Shown here: positions 5,066-5,950 of the stretch, piece after piece
How the letters are laid out: every line of letters starts with the position of its first letter
Position numbering within the stretch: position 1 is the first letter of the stretch
Assembly: GCA_030656535.1 (NCBI GenBank)
Contig: JAUSPL010000206.1
Coordinates: forward strand, 1-5,950
DNA length: 5,950 nt
Reading direction: 5' to 3'
Origin: Gemmobacter sp.
Lineage (GTDB): Bacteria > Pseudomonadota > Alphaproteobacteria > Rhodobacterales > Rhodobacteraceae
The notes under the pieces: model-generated
The model's database searches: none
What the model was told of the DNA's origin: nothing
What the model saw: only the letters and a program-made list of their open reading frames with translations
Program-made: the position numbers and the translations under genes

Positions 5066-5950
5066 TCAGGCCGCCCCCCCGGCTGATGCCGCGGAAACCG
5101 CAGAGTCATACCCGAACAGGGCCGCCGAGCCGCCGGTGTGCAGAAACACCACGCTCTCGCCCGCCTTGAAAACCCCCTTGCGGCAATAGTCTATCAACCC
5201 CGCCGCGGCCTTGCCCGAATAGACCGGGTCCAGCAACAGGCCCTCCAGCCGGGCGAACATCGAGATCGCCTCCATTGTGTCGGTCCCTGGCCTGCCATAT
5301 CCCGCCCCGACATAGCTGCAATCTGCGACCACATCCTCAGCCTTCACCACGCCCGGACAGCCCAATTTTTCCGCCGTGCGCTCGGCCAGTGCAAAGACGT
5401 TCGCCTCTTGCCGGTCCTTCGGGGCGCGCACGCCCATGCCAAGCAGCGGGATTTGGGCATTGATGGCCTTCAGGCCTACGATCAGCCCCGCCTGCGTGCC
5501 CGCGCTGCCGGTTGCGGTCACGATATGGTCGATCACCAGGCCACGGTCATTCGCCTGCCCAACCAGTTCATAGGCGCAATTCACATAGCCAAGCGCGCCG
5601 GTCGGGTTCGACCCGCCGCCGGGGATAACATAGACCTTGCGGCCCGCGCCGCGCATCCGCTCGGCTGCGGCCTCCATCGTGGCCACCATGTCGGTGCCGC
5701 CCGCGTGTTTTTCCGTGGTAGCACCATGCAGATGGTCCAGCAGCACATTGCCGTTGCTGTTGTAGTTCGGATCGTTCGACCCGGTGCGATCCTCCAGCAG
5801 GATATGGCAATCCATCCCGATCCGCGCGGCAAAGGCCGCCGTCTGGCGCGCGTGGTTCGACTGGGTGGCGCCTTGGGTGACCACCATGTCCGCACCCTGC
5901 GCCACCGCTTCGGCCATCAGGAATTCCAGCTTGCGGGTCTTGTTGCCACC
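5066..5950 (-). CDS. PLP-dependent D-cysteine desulfhydrase family enzyme, possibly L-cysteate sulfo-lyase (5' end outside window)
   Basis: Fold-type II PLP enzyme of the ACC deaminase / D-cysteine desulfhydrase group, which releases pyruvate and ammonia, plus sulfide from D-cysteine or sulfite from L-cysteate. The frame is open to the window edge, giving 294 residues. The family is about 325-340, so roughly 40 N-terminal residues are missing. Numbering from the first visible codon: GGNKTRKLEFL at 1-11 holds the PLP-binding lysine K4; TQGATQSNH at 25-33 holds the catalytic serine region (S31); ATGSAGT at 146-152 binds the cofactor phosphate. At the positions that separate ACC deaminase (Glu and Leu) from D-cysteine desulfhydrase, it has Ser in DPVYSGK (S245) and Thr in HTGG (T272), so ACC deaminase is unlikely. 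The TQGATQSNH and HILLEDRTG stretches recall, from memory only, roseobacter L-cysteate sulfo-lyase CuyA more than enterobacterial DcyD. The tail is an Ala/Gly-rich extension with a G7 run. It is the first operon gene in the window. Confidence 0.93.
   Translation of the reverse strand, partial: GGNKTRKLEFLMAEAVAQGADMVVTQGATQSNHARQTAAFAARIGMDCHILLEDRTGSNDPNYNSNGNVLLDHLHGATTEKHAGGTDMVATMEAAAERMRGAGRKVYVIPGGGSNPTGALGYVNCAYELVGQANDRGLVIDHIVTATGSAGTQAGLIVGLKAINAQIPLLGMGVRAPKDRQEANVFALAERTAEKLGCPGVVKAEDVVADCSYVGAGYGRPGTDTMEAISMFARLEGLLLDPVYSGKAAAGLIDYCRKGVFKAGESVVFLHTGGSAALFGYDSAVSAASAGGAA

Noticed and set aside
4710..5189. Plus-strand open frame of 159 codons opposite the racemase and PLP enzyme genes
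   Set aside because: Low-complexity His/Gln/Arg-rich translation with no motifs, antisense to two well-supported genes.
5066..5950. ACC deaminase as the identity of the PLP enzyme
   Set aside because: Glu and Leu at the two discriminating positions are replaced by Ser and Thr, the pattern of D-cysteine desulfhydrase-type enzymes.

Overview
The window reads as one operon on the minus strand of a GC-rich alphaproteobacterium. A marine or soil Rhodobacteraceae-like organism is the best guess, judging from base composition, codon use and the style of the proteins. No rRNA, tRNA, mobile element or CRISPR array is visible, so the assignment is an inference. All supported genes run right to left with gaps of 2 to 64 bases. 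There is no clear terminator or internal promoter, and the operon promoter and first codons lie beyond position 5950.

In transcription order the genes are: (1) a PLP-dependent enzyme of the ACC deaminase / D-cysteine desulfhydrase / L-cysteate sulfo-lyase family (5' end missing, 5950-5066); (2) an aspartate/glutamate racemase-family protein (5063-4344), starting 2 bases after gene 1 stops; (3) a cytoplasmic NodB-fold 'polysaccharide deacetylase' of the HpPgdA/PuuE-like type (4279-3347); (4) a periplasmic family-5 solute-binding protein (3282-1789); (5) a DppB-type permease (1746-826); (6) a DppC-type permease (820 to beyond position 1, lacking only its C-terminal tail). The ATPase subunits expected for this transporter are not in the window and probably follow to the left of position 1.

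Together these genes look like an import-and-degrade unit. The ABC transporter would bring in a small peptide-like or amide-containing compound. The NodB-fold hydrolase would cleave a C-N bond (an N-acyl, amide or cyclic imide group). The racemase would fix the stereochemistry of the released amino acid, and the PLP enzyme would split it to pyruvate, ammonia and a sulfur product. Residues at two specificity positions of the PLP enzyme (Ser and Thr) argue against ACC deaminase and for D-cysteine desulfhydrase or L-cysteate sulfo-lyase. Cysteate is the sulfonate analogue of aspartate, so an Asp/Glu-type racemase beside such an enzyme makes a coherent, untested hypothesis.

Smaller points of interest are a 23-codon mini-ORF that bridges genes 2 and 3 through ATGA overlaps at both ends, a G7 run at the end of gene 1 that lies in register for a fusion to gene 2, a Cys-x-Cys pair in the binding protein, and an unresolved ATG/GTG start choice for the DppC-type gene. 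Everything else is ordinary transporter sequence.
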